Shown: positions 33,837 through 43,263 of the stretch, piece after piece
How the letters are laid out: each line of letters begins with the position of its first letter
Position numbering within the stretch: position 1 is the first letter of the stretch
Source of the DNA: Adiantum capillus-veneris
Taxonomy: Eukaryota; Streptophyta; Polypodiopsida; Polypodiales; Pteridaceae
DNA length: 64,000 bases
Assembly (NCBI GenBank): GCA_014529385.2
Contig: CM043964.1
Span: forward strand, 102,318,087-102,382,086
Direction of reading: 5' to 3'
The notes under the pieces: model-generated
Databases searched by the model: none
The model's input: the letters and a program-made list of their open reading frames with translations, nothing else
What the model was told of the DNA's origin: nothing
Translations under genes and position numbers: made by a program

Positions 33837-34443
33837 TTACCTCTCTCTTGAAATCATAGTCGTCCTTGACTATGAGGTAGAAGAGATAAAGTCTTAGTCA
33901 TTAGTCTATGTTTCTTAGCGGGTAGAGGATCCCTTTTCATCCTGCGACATCATTCTAGAATGGATGATTAGTTCATTTGATGCTTGGGAGACGTAGATGC
34001 CGCAAGCATGTCTACTCTTTAGTCCATATCATACTCCCATAGTAGAGTGACCATTCTACTTGGTGTTTGAGTGACGTCATCATCACAAACATGATTCTAA
34101 GCATGCATACTATTTAAATTTGTGCAAAAAAAAAGGATTAGTCTTATAAGACAAAAACATTGTTCATTTACAAAGCATTTACATTTGCTTACTCTAGTAC
34201 AACTTTGTAAGCATTGACAAGGTTCATACTATCCTTAAGCTGTATTCCTTGCATCCATCTAGCATCTTCAAAAGGATAGTTTTTGAACTTAATAAGATAT
34301 CATCAAAAAATCTTACCATGCTGTAGTACCTTGTCTTCATGCCGGATAGCTTCGGGTTGCAGCACTTCTTCTTGGTCTTCGATTTCTGGAGGGTCTTCAA
34401 TAATTGGTTCTCTTGGTGGCTGTCCTTTGTAGGGCTTAAGTAT
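33837..34443 (-). pseudogene. int: G3 3' end: untranslated tail and chromodomain fragment
   Basis: 33837-33849 is the polypurine tract (AAGAGAGAGGTAA on the minus strand). About 34220-34443 is the C-terminal end of the integrase/chromodomain coding region, a diverged match of 36432-36690 in G2. It stops exactly at the AGTAT duplicate (34439-34443) where G2 inserted. The same protein resumes at 43264. Confidence 0.88.
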
Positions 34444-36073
34444 TGTAATGGAATTACCCTATTCAACTTGAGAATAGCGTAAATTAATGAGAATACTTTC
34501 GAGAAATAACTTTGTGAGCATAGCGGGTAGACATAATCGAAGATAGCAACATAATCATAGCAATTAGTTAACTTGGCATGAACAATACTTTTGCAAGAGA
34601 GAGAATTTAGAGAACATGACAACAGTTGAGGACCGGATTTATGTGGAGCCGGTCCCCCCTCCAATAGGCATTTGTATTACGATTTCTCCCATTAAGAGAG
34701 ACTTGTTACAATACATTCTTTGTGTTCCTTGTGACCTAGGTGATGCAATGAAGATGGAAAGCTTAATGCATCACAATCATAGCATAACATGAACTTGAAG
34801 AAAGTTTTAACTATCCCAAGCCTCAGTCCCAAGACCTCAAACACCTTCGAAGGTGGAGAGAGCTAGCAGGGAATGAGGGTAGGGAAGAGGAAGAAGAAAC
34901 ATTTCGTAGGAGAAAGAATTAGTTCCTCACTTATCATACTCTTGTTGCTAGCATACATAATAGCATAGTAATGAAGAAGAAGGAGATGGCAAGCTTAAGC
35001 ATTGAAGCATGGCTCTTGGTTGGATTTGCACTCCATAGCCAAGAGTGTTGGTGTAGGCTCTTAACCTCTACTTACTTGGAGAGGGAGCTCTTGCACTTTG
35101 CACAGCACACAATGAGAGTGCTTGTGAGTGTGTGTGGGTGAGTATACCCCTCAAGCAAGCCCCTAGCTAGCTTGGGTCGACCCCCCCTTGTAGCTCATTC
35201 TTGAAGCTCATTGGACCCTCCCAGGACTAGCCAATCACAAGCAAGAGCCATTACAAGCAACATGGGTAGCCTTGGGACAAGTGTCCCCCTTTCCCCTTTG
35301 AGAGAGAGGACTTGATAAATGAAAAATCAATTAGATAATTCAAGTAATTTATCATTGGACCCCTTTGAAGCCTAGCCAATAGGCTTCAAGCAACTCATGA
35401 AGGTAACATGGGTAGGGACCTGACATGTGTCCTTGCTGCCTCTTCAAGTTGGGGCTTCCCTTGTGTGTGTGAGTGGGTGTTCTCTCTCTAGCCCCTAGGA
35501 AAAGGGATCGCCCCCCCTCTTGTAGGAATGCTTTTGACTTTAGGTGATCAAGCACCTTACTCACCAAGCATGACAAAGCACTTGAACTAGGGGGTGTTCC
35601 CACAAGCATCTCAGGCAAGCTTCTCAAGGCACCTCAAGTACCTTAATCTTGCAGCAAGTCAAGAACCTCAAGCAAGGAGCCATTCAAGCACCTCAAGCAT
35701 CTTAATCAAGCACCTCAAGCATGACAAACACCTCAAGCACGACAAGCACCTCAAGCAGGACAAGCATCTCGAGCTTGGGCCGGGTTCCCACCTCAAGCTC
35801 AACCCTAGCTTACCTAAGGTCAAAGGACTTTTACACACATTTATTGGAGGTCTTTAATGAAGGTAACCCTAAGGTCTTATGCTCCATTGGTTAGCCTTGC
35901 TCTTTGATAGACCATCTCCCTTTTGGGCCCCTTTACCATTGGCCCCGTGTTGAGATAGATCTATAAGCACAAATCTATATCTTAACACTTGTTCCCGTTT
36001 ATTCTCCCACATTAAGTGATCAATTTAATATGAGAAAATCATTTGGGTTGGTTAGATATTAGATTTTATGACA
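34444..36073 (-). repeat. 3' LTR of G2 (1630 bp)
   Basis: TGTAATGGAATTACCC to TTTTATGACA. It holds two ATTGG/CCAAT inverted pairs (35210-35235, 35354-35380) and a run of short repeats built on AAGCACCTCA (about 35610-35775). Confidence 0.96.
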
Positions 36074-36431
36074 TTACCTCTCTCTTGAAATCATAGTCGT
36101 CCTCGACTATGAGGTAGAAGAGATAAAGTCTTAGTCATTAGTCAATCGTACTTAGCGGGTAAAGGATCCCTTTTTACCCTACGACATCTTTCCAAGATGG
36201 ATGACTAATCCATTTGGTGCTTGGGAGACATAGCTGCCGCAAGCATGTCTGCTCTTTAGTCCATTTCATTCTCCCAAAGGAGAGTGACAAATTCTACTTG
36301 GTGTTTGAGAGACATCGTCATCACAAACATGATTCTAAGCATGCATACTAGTTAAATTTGTGCACAATTAAAAGGTTGACTAGTCATATAAGACAAAACA
36401 TGAGTCATTTAAAAGAAATTTGTACATTTGC
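36074..36431 (-). other. G2 3' untranslated region with polypurine tract
   Basis: The minus strand reads AAGAGAGAGGTAA immediately before the LTR (36074-36086), the plus-strand primer. The rest is non-coding and matches 33850-34220 of G3. Confidence 0.85.
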
Positions 36432-37265
36432 TTACTCTAATGTAGCATTGTAAGCATTGACAAGGTTCATACTATCCTTAAGTTGTACTCCTTGCATCCA
36501 AATAGCATCTTCAAAAGGATATTTTTTGAACTTAATAAGATACCGTCGGATTATCTTACCATGTCGTAGTACCTTGTCTTCATGCCGAAGGACAGCTTCG
36601 GGTTGTAGCACCTCTTCTTGGTCTTCGACTTCGGGAGGGTCTTCAATAATTGGTTCAATGGGTGGCTCTCCTTTGTAGGGCTTAAGTAAGCTTACATGAA
36701 AGGCATTGTGTATAAGCCAATGGTTGGGCAACTTGAGTTGATAAGCCGTCTCATTGATAGGCTTTAAGATTTGGAAAGGACCATAGTATCTTTTTGCTAG
36801 TTTAGCATAATACTTTTGATGGCCCGTAGGATTTTTGCCCGTCGTTTGCCTTAATCGAGCCTTAGGAAACTTGAGTAAGACCCAATCATTTTCTTTGAAC
36901 ATTAAGGCTCTTCTGTGCTTATCAGCAGCAGCTTTTTTCCTTTGTTGAGAGATGGATATAGCCTCCCTAATCTTTTGAAAAGATTCTTGTAGGTCACGGC
37001 TATACTCATTGGCGGCGAAGATCTTCCCATGTACTTTGAGTAGCAAGGGACTTTTAGGTCTTCCCTCAATGATCTCAAAAGTTTCTTTTCCCGTAGAAGT
37101 ATGTACAGTATTATTGTAGGCATACTCTACAAGAGGTAAGTACTTTTCCCATTGTGAGCGTTGATCTACTTCGGTAACATAAGTCTTGAGTAGATCAAGT
37201 ATCGTAAGATTGGCTATCTCACTTTGGCCATCCGTTTGTGGGTGATAGGCCGAAGAGAAATTCAA
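36432..37265 (-). CDS. int: integrase C-terminal half and chromodomain (G2)
   Basis: 277 codons. It begins in the catalytic core just after the TAG, with SSAYHPQTDGQSE whose Glu completes the DDE triad, and continues through the helical region to RYYGPFQI (GPY/F module, near residue 165) and HNAFHVSLLKPY. The last about 55 residues contain a chromodomain-like segment (VLRHEDKVLRHG, YLIKFKKYP, AIWM). That domain places the element among chromoviruses, which use it to target chromatin. It was part of the same polyprotein as 37296-39380; the stop between (TAG for Trp, present as TGG in G3) separates them. Confidence 0.9.
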   Translation of the reverse strand: MNFSSAYHPQTDGQSEIANLTILDLLKTYVTEVDQRSQWEKYLPLVEYAYNNTVHTSTGKETFEIIEGRPKSPLLLKVHGKIFAANEYSRDLQESFQKIREAISISQQRKKAAADKHRRALMFKENDWVLLKFPKARLRQTTGKNPTGHQKYYAKLAKRYYGPFQILKPINETAYQLKLPNHWLIHNAFHVSLLKPYKGEPPIEPIIEDPPEVEDQEEVLQPEAVLRHEDKVLRHGKIIRRYLIKFKKYPFEDAIWMQGVQLKDSMNLVNAYNATLE

Positions 37266-37295
37266 TCTTGTTCCTAGATTTTCAAAGAGACCTTT

Positions 37296-39380
37296 CTAGA
37301 AATTACTGGTCATTTTAGGATCTCTATCTGACACAATGGATGTGGGTAATCCATGGTGCTTGAAAATCTGAGATATGAAGAGAGTTGCCATTTGGTGTGC
37401 CTTAATAGTCTTTTTGATAGGAATGAAATGTGCTTGCTTGCTAAACCTGTCGACTATTGTCCATATTCCTGTATTCCCATTGATAGACTTGGGTAATCCA
37501 AAGATGAAATCCATGGATATACTCTCCAATGGTGAATTTGGAATAGGCAATGGCTGGAGTAATCCAGGTTGCTTCCCTCTATCATACTTGGTCTTTTGGC
37601 ATACTACACATTTTGATACATACTCTTGTATGTCCACTTTCATGGTAGGCCAATAGAAGTACGTCTCTACTCCTCGGAGAGTAGGTTGAATACCTCTATG
37701 CCCCGCATATGGAGGAGCATGGGATTCATACATAACCTTCTCACGAAGGGAATGGGTAACACATAGCCTATTGCCGTGGAGAAGATAACCATCCTGCAAG
37801 GTGAATGGTTCCTCTTTCTTCCCCAAAGCAAGGGCTGACATTATGTCTCTAAAGTCAGGGTCAGTAGCATATTCATCTATCATAGAGAATAGATCATTGT
37901 GAGTAGCTATAGACACCGCATTAACTTTTGGTCGTCGTGAAAGTGCATCGGCAACTTGATTGTGCTTACCAGCTATGTGAGCAATATGGAAATTAAATTG
38001 CGAAAGAAAATTTGCCCACCTCATTTGTTTGTCGGAAAGCTTGGTTTGCGTCATGAAATACTTGAGACTTTGGTGGTCGGTTCGTAGGATAAATGGAGTC
38101 CCCAACAGGTAGTGCTTCCATGTGTCCAAGGCATGTAGAACAGCTAAAAGCTCTTTCTCATAAATGCCCAAGACTCGTTCATCACCATTGAGCCTTCGGC
38201 TCTCATATGCTATGGCATGCCCTTCTTGAAGCAAAACCGCTCCAAGGCAATCACCACAAGCATCACATTGGACCTCAAATGGCTTTGAGAGATCCGGAAG
38301 CACGAGGAATGGTTGGGAAGTAAGCTTCTCTTTGAGTTTTTCAAAAGCATTTTGCTCCTTAGCAGTCCATACAAACTTAACGTTCTTCTTTATTAAGTCG
38401 TGAAGTGGTCCTGCTACTTGAGAGAATTTTGCTATGAAGCGTCTATAGTATGCACACATACCAATAAAGCTTCTTAGCTCATGTAGATTTCTTGGGTTAG
38501 GCCATGCTTTTTTTACCTCTAACTTTGATGGATCCATTTGGATACCATCTTTAGAGATAATATGACCTAAATATTGAATCTCTTGAAGGAAGAATTCGCT
38601 TTTCTTTTGGTTGAGATAAAGCTTGTTCTCCCTCAATGCTTGAAAAATCACTTGGAGATGCTGCTTATGTTCCTCCAAAGACTTGGAGTAGATGATGATA
38701 TCATCAAAGAACACTCCAGTGAATTTTCGATATGGTCTAAAAATTTTCTCCATCAAACGATTGAACGTAGCTGGTGCATTAGTCAAGCCAAAAGGCATGA
38801 CTAGATATTCATAAAGACCAAATGTTGTGCGAAACGCGGTCTTTAAGATATCTTCATCCACTATCCTTATTTGATGATAGCCACTCTTAAGGTCAATCCT
38901 ACTGAAGTAGGTAGAGCCTTGTAGCTTATCAAACAGATCTTCTATCCGAGGTACGGGAAATCTGTTTTTGATAGTGATATGGTTTAGTGCTCGATAGTCC
39001 ACACACATACGGTATGTACCATCTTTCTTTTGCATTAAAAGGACTGGAGAACAAAATGGAGAGGAACTAGGCCTCACCCTCCCTTTGTCTACCAGCTCTT
39101 GTACTTGCCTCATGATCTCCTCTTGTTGAGCTTGTGAGACTCGATAAGGAGGCTTGTTAGGTGGTGAGCTTCCAGGAAGGAGCTCAATACGATGGTCATC
39201 ATCCCCTCGTTTTGGAGGTAAGTCCATAGGGATATCATCGATGAACACATCTTGGAATCCTTTTAGAAAATTAGACAAGTCTAACTCTTCTTGATTCCTA
39301 TCATTTACATTTGATGAAACATTAGTATCTTTTGGAGACTCTTTGATAAAAATCATGTACACAGAAACTGAGCTCTTCAT
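37296..39380 (-). CDS. pol: pol: RT, RNase H and integrase N-terminal half (G2)
   Basis: 694 codons. Order: protease-RT linker (QDVFIDDIPMDLPPKRGDDH-like), RT about 75-250 with KDGTYRMCVDYRALN, RIDLKSGYHQIRI, PFGLTNAPATFNRLM and the catalytic box FFDDII. RNase H follows about 330-470 with VQCDACGDCLGAVL, YEKELLAVLHAL, LRTDHQSLKYF and NQVADALSRR. Then comes the integrase H2C2 finger (HAPPYAGHRG, CVVCQ) and the first two catalytic Asp (SMDFIFGLP, IVSDRDPK). All catalytic residues are visible. The start (39380) is only the first ATG after a frameshift; the ancestral frame was continuous with gag-protease, as G3 residues show. Confidence 0.93.
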   Translation of the reverse strand: MKSSVSVYMIFIKESPKDTNVSSNVNDRNQEELDLSNFLKGFQDVFIDDIPMDLPPKRGDDDHRIELLPGSSPPNKPPYRVSQAQQEEIMRQVQELVDKGRVRPSSSPFCSPVLLMQKKDGTYRMCVDYRALNHITIKNRFPVPRIEDLFDKLQGSTYFSRIDLKSGYHQIRIVDEDILKTAFRTTFGLYEYLVMPFGLTNAPATFNRLMEKIFRPYRKFTGVFFDDIIIYSKSLEEHKQHLQVIFQALRENKLYLNQKKSEFFLQEIQYLGHIISKDGIQMDPSKLEVKKAWPNPRNLHELRSFIGMCAYYRRFIAKFSQVAGPLHDLIKKNVKFVWTAKEQNAFEKLKEKLTSQPFLVLPDLSKPFEVQCDACGDCLGAVLLQEGHAIAYESRRLNGDERVLGIYEKELLAVLHALDTWKHYLLGTPFILRTDHQSLKYFMTQTKLSDKQMRWANFLSQFNFHIAHIAGKHNQVADALSRRPKVNAVSIATHNDLFSMIDEYATDPDFRDIMSALALGKKEEPFTLQDGYLLHGNRLCVTHSLREKVMYESHAPPYAGHRGIQPTLRGVETYFYWPTMKVDIQEYVSKCVVCQKTKYDRGKQPGLLQPLPIPNSPLESISMDFIFGLPKSINGNTGIWTIVDRFSKQAHFIPIKKTIKAHQMATLFISQIFKHHGLPTSIVSDRDPKMTSNF

Positions 39381-39403
39381 TGACTTATCAAAAGAAAGAG
39401 GAT

Positions 39404-40405
39404 TTACAAGTGGATAGTGCGACCACGCTCACTAGCATCTATATACATGTTCTTTCCCCTGTAAGTGAAGTAAATTCTCCTTTCAGGGAACTTCATGTGG
39501 GCAGCCATGCGATCAAACCATGGTGCCCCTAGGATAACATCCTGATGTTGGAGAGGAGAGATGAAGAAGTCTTCTTTGTCGACATAGCTTTGGACATGAA
39601 GCCTCAACTTCCCAATCAAGGGAGTAACGGAGGCTTGTTGTCCCTTGAAAGCTGCATCAGCGACTACTATATCTCCCATCTCAAAAGCTTGAATGCCCAA
39701 CTTGGTGGCCAACTCTATTGATATGAAGTTGAGAGTAGAGCCTGGGTCAAACAAGATGAAGGCATCATGCTCTCTTACCTTTCCCCAAGCATAGGAGAGT
39801 GATGATCCTTTGCAATGAGCATCCTCTTTTGGAGCTTCGATGGTGGAAGCTCTAGGAGTCTCATTGCGAGTATTCTTCTTGGGGCAAGAACGATAGCCAT
39901 GTCCTTGCTCTCCACACTTGAAACACTTATGGTCCTTGTGAAAAGCTTCAAGCTCTTCAGGAGAGAGTTTGTTTTTACCTTTGTAAACTCCCTTCTCCTT
40001 GGACCGATTGTTGTTGTTGTTGTTGTTGTTGGAAGTGCCTTGGGAGTTATTTTGAGCATTGGATTTCCCCTTTGCATCATTTTTATCCTTGTTTTCCATG
40101 GGCTTGACATTACGTCTAGCCCCTTGATGGAAATTGATGCGTGAAGCAACCATGGTGTGGTGGATTACTTTAGTAATAGTATTGGGCCGTTGAGAGTTGA
40201 TATATTCGGCCATCTCTTCAGGTAATCCCGCACAGAATTGCTGTCTTTGCTCAGCAAAGTCTATCTTTTGAAAGACAGTAGCTTTGAGATGTAAATCCCA
40301 AAACTTGTCTACATACTTGTTGATAGACTCATGAAAGAGAAGCTTCAAGCCGCGCCATTCAGTAAGAACTTTATCTTTAGTATCGCTTGGCAGAAATTGC
40401 TTCAT
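39404..40405 (-). CDS. gag-pro: gag C-terminal half, zinc knuckle and protease (G2)
   Basis: 333 codons. Capsid C-terminal part (FWDLHLKATVFQK), then an Asn-rich run from a (GTT)n tract (40009-40029) and a basic KNKLSPEELE. The CCHC knuckle CFKCGEQGHGYRSC is about residues 163-176. The protease active site DPGST sits in HDAFILFDPGSTLNF, with the C-terminal VILGAPWF. It ends at a TAA created by a 1-bp loss 25 bp before the pol ATG. Confidence 0.92.
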   Translation of the reverse strand: MKQFLPSDTKDKVLTEWRGLKLLFHESINKYVDKFWDLHLKATVFQKIDFAEQRQQFCAGLPEEMAEYINSQRPNTITKVIHHTMVASRINFHQGARRNVKPMENKDKNDAKGKSNAQNNSQGTSNNNNNNNNRSKEKGVYKGKNKLSPEELEAFHKDHKCFKCGEQGHGYRSCPKKNTRNETPRASTIEAPKEDAHCKGSSLSYAWGKVREHDAFILFDPGSTLNFISIELATKLGIQAFEMGDIVVADAAFKGQQASVTPLIGKLRLHVQSYVDKEDFFISPLQHQDVILGAPWFDRMAAHMKFPERRIYFTYRGKNMYIDASERGRTIHL

Positions 40406-40414
40406 GATGGAAAC

Positions 40415-41214
40415 TCATAGAGTTTTCCATGTCTTTGGGGCTTCTCCATTGCCACGAAGGCTAGCCCACCATTGACGAGCTGATTTTTGGAAGTGCATAG
40501 CTACATGGCGTAGCTTGGAGGACTCTGTGAAGCCCTCGTCCCCAAAGGCCGCATCAAATTGCTGGATGAAGGCCAACACTTTGTCGGTAGCACCAAAGGT
40601 GCCATCATAGGTGAGAAAAGAGATACTCTTTCCTCCCTCCTTGAACTTCTTTAGCTTTTGTGACCTTCGCCATGCAGGAAATGATTTGCGATGTCCTCCC
40701 CTCTTGTATTCTCTAGGAGAATAGCCATAACTTTCATCGGAAGAGGAGGAAGGTGAAGAAGAAGGAGAAGAGGGTGACCTCTTCCTAGCCCTTTTCTTCC
40801 TTTGTTTCCCCTCTTGCCTTTCAGAGTGATGAGGAGAAGGACTATGGGTTGCTCTTTTCCTCTTGGAAGGAGTAGACGATCTTCTAGACCGCCTTCTTCG
40901 TGGAGCCACATCTTCAGAAGAACTTAGACTTTCATTGCTTTCTTTCTCTTTGGATTCCTCCTCTCGAATGGGAGAGAGTCTTCTTTTGGGGGTCTCTTCA
41001 AGAGGCCTCCTAAGCTCTCTCTCCTCTTGGAGAGGAAGGGAAATTCCATAGGCACGAAGTTGTTGAGTAAGTTCGGCTTGCAAAGTAGGGTTGCCCATAG
41101 CTTGTTGCAACTTAGTCACAAGATAATTCACAAACATGGGAGCATCATCATTAGCACCTTCATGTGCAAAATCAAAGCTATCAATGTTCATTCTACTCTC
41201 TTGATTATTGTCAG
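40415..41214 (-). CDS. gag: gag N-terminal half (G2)
   Basis: The first usable ATG is 41191; the homologous start used by G1 lies at 41214-41212, where G2 has ATA. Basic SR/RKR-rich stretch, then the capsid domain start (SFLTYDGTFGATDKVLAF). It ends in TGA at 40412-40414, where G1 has AGA, so one nonsense change separates it from the rest of gag. Confidence 0.9.
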
Positions 41215-41620
41215 CTATGTTAACAAAATTTTATGTATGTACTTAGTGTATGCTTTGGCAATTCAAAACCTTAGTTGCCACTCCTCTTAGCCTTTGAAAA
41301 TTGGCTCTTAAGTATCTACACCCACGGCTCAAAGTGGTTAATTATAGAGAGTAGAGGAGTAGGTCTAACATAGCAGAGTTGCCAAGGGCTAGCTCCTTTC
41401 GGACTTCTTGTGGCTCAATAATGGTAAAGCCGTAGGCAAGTCTAAAAAGACTCCATTATTAAGTCCAAAGCTCCCGAGGTGTGCACCATCCCCCACATAG
41501 TGGGCTTAACAAAATCGATATTAGATCCCAGTTCCACTTACCCTATTATAATTAACAACATCAACCATTTATAGGCTACTTAAGGACCTCTCTTCTTAAG
41601 CAAGAAAAGAGAAACCAAAT
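41215..41620 (-). other. G2 untranslated leader
   Basis: Non-coding, matches the G1 leader. No gene seen. Confidence 0.75.
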
Positions 41621-41632
41621 GCTCTGATACCA
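41621..41632 (-). other. primer-binding site, initiator Met tRNA type (G2)
   Basis: The minus strand reads TGGTATCAGAGC exactly, 1 bp from the 5' LTR. Confidence 0.95.
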
Positions 41633-41633
41633 A

Positions 41634-43263
41634 TGTAATGGAATTAGCCTTTTCAACTTGAGAATAGAGTAAATTAATGAGAATACTTTCGAGAAATAAC
41701 TTTGTGAGCATAGCGGGTAGACATAATCGAAGATAGCAACATAATCATAGCAATTAGTTAACTTGGCATGAACAATACTTTTGCAAGAGAGAGAATTTAG
41801 AGAACATGACAACAGTTGAGGACCGGATTTATGTGGAGCCAGTCCCCCCTCCAATAGGCATTTGTATTATGATTTCTCCCATTAAGAGAGACTTGTTACA
41901 ATACATTCTTTGTGTTCCTTGTGACCTAGGTGATGCAATGAAGATGGAAAGCTTCATGCATCACAATCATAGCATAACATGAACTTGAAGAAAGCTTTAA
42001 CTATCCCAAGCCTCAGTCCCAAGACCTCAAACACCTTCGAAGGTGGAGAGAGCTAGCAGGGAATGAGGGTAGGGAAGAGGAAGAAGAAACATTTCGTAGG
42101 AGAAAGAATTAGTTCCTCACTTATCATACTCTTGTTGCTAGCATACATAATAGAATAGTAATGAAGAAGAAGGAGATGGCAAGCTTAAGCATTGAAACAT
42201 GGCTCTTGGTTGGATTTGCACTCCATAGCCAAGAGTGTTGGTGTAGGCTCTCAACCTCTACTTGCTTGGAGAGGGAGCTCTTGCACTTTGCATAGCACAC
42301 AATAAGAGTGCTTGTGAGTGTGTGTGGGTGGGTATACCCCTCAAGCAAGCCCCTAGCTAGCTTGGGTCGACCCCCCCTTGTAGCTCATGCTTGAAGCTCA
42401 TTGGACCCTCCCAGGCCTAGCCAATCACAAGCAAGAGCCATTACAAGCAACATGGGTAGCCTTGGGACAAGTGTCCCCCTTTCCCCTTTGAGAGAGAGGA
42501 CTTGATAAATGCAAAATCAATTAGATAATTCAAGTAATTTATCATTAGACCCCTTTGAAGCCTAGCCAATAGGCTTCAAGCAACTCATGAAGGTAACATG
42601 GGTAGGGACCTGACATGTGTCCTTGCTGCCTCTTCAAGTTGGGGCTTCCCTTGTGTGTGTGAGTGGGTGTTCTCTCTCTAGCCCCTAGGAAAAGGGCTCG
42701 CCCCCCCTCTTGTAGGAATGCTTTTGACTTTAGGTGATCAAGCACCTTACTCACCAAGCATGACAAAGCACTTGAACTAGGGGGTGTTCCCACAAGCATC
42801 TCAGGCAAGCTTCTCAAGGCACCTCAAGTACCTTAATCTTGCAGCAAGTCAAGCACCTCAAGCAAGGAGCCATTCAAGCACCTCAAGCATCTTAATCAAG
42901 CACCTCAAGCATGAAAAACACCTCAAGCACGACAAGCACCTCAAGCAGGACAAGCATCTCGAGCTTGGGCCGGGTTCCCACCTCAAGCTCAACCCTAGCT
43001 TACCTAAGGTCAAAGGACTTTTACACACATTTATTGGAGGTCTTTAATGAAGCTAACCCTAAGGTCTTATGCTCCATTGGTTAGCCTTGCTCTTTGATAG
43101 ACCATCTCCCTTTTGGGCCCCTTTACCATTGGCCCCGTGTTGAGATAGATCTATAAGCACATATCTATATCTTAACACTTGTTCCCGTTTATTCTCCCAC
43201 ATTAAGTGATCAATTTAATATGAGAAAATCATTTGGGTTGGTTAGATATTAGATTTTATGACA
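41634..43263 (-). repeat. 5' LTR of G2 (1630 bp)
   Basis: TGTAATGGAATTAGCC to TTTTATGACA. Same length as the 3' LTR, with about two dozen substitutions and no net indel. Confidence 0.96.

Larger units (their letters stand above)
34444..43263 (-). mobile_element. G2: nearly complete chromovirus, 8.8 kb
   Basis: Two 1630-bp LTRs (34444-36073 and 41634-43263) differ at about two dozen positions (roughly 98.5% identical by eye count). TSD is AGTAT (34439-34443, 43264-43268). Primer site, gag, protease, RT, RNase H, integrase, chromodomain and polypurine tract are all present in the expected order on the minus strand. Only three lesions are visible in the coding region: a TGA in gag, a 1-bp loss between protease and RT, and a TAG in integrase. 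It is inserted in G3, an older member of its own family. Confidence 0.96.

Noticed and set aside
35352-35857. KHLKHDKHLK-type frame as a His/Lys repeat peptide
   Set aside because: It is the translation of AAGCACCTCA repeats in LTR DNA and is present identically in both LTRs of G2.
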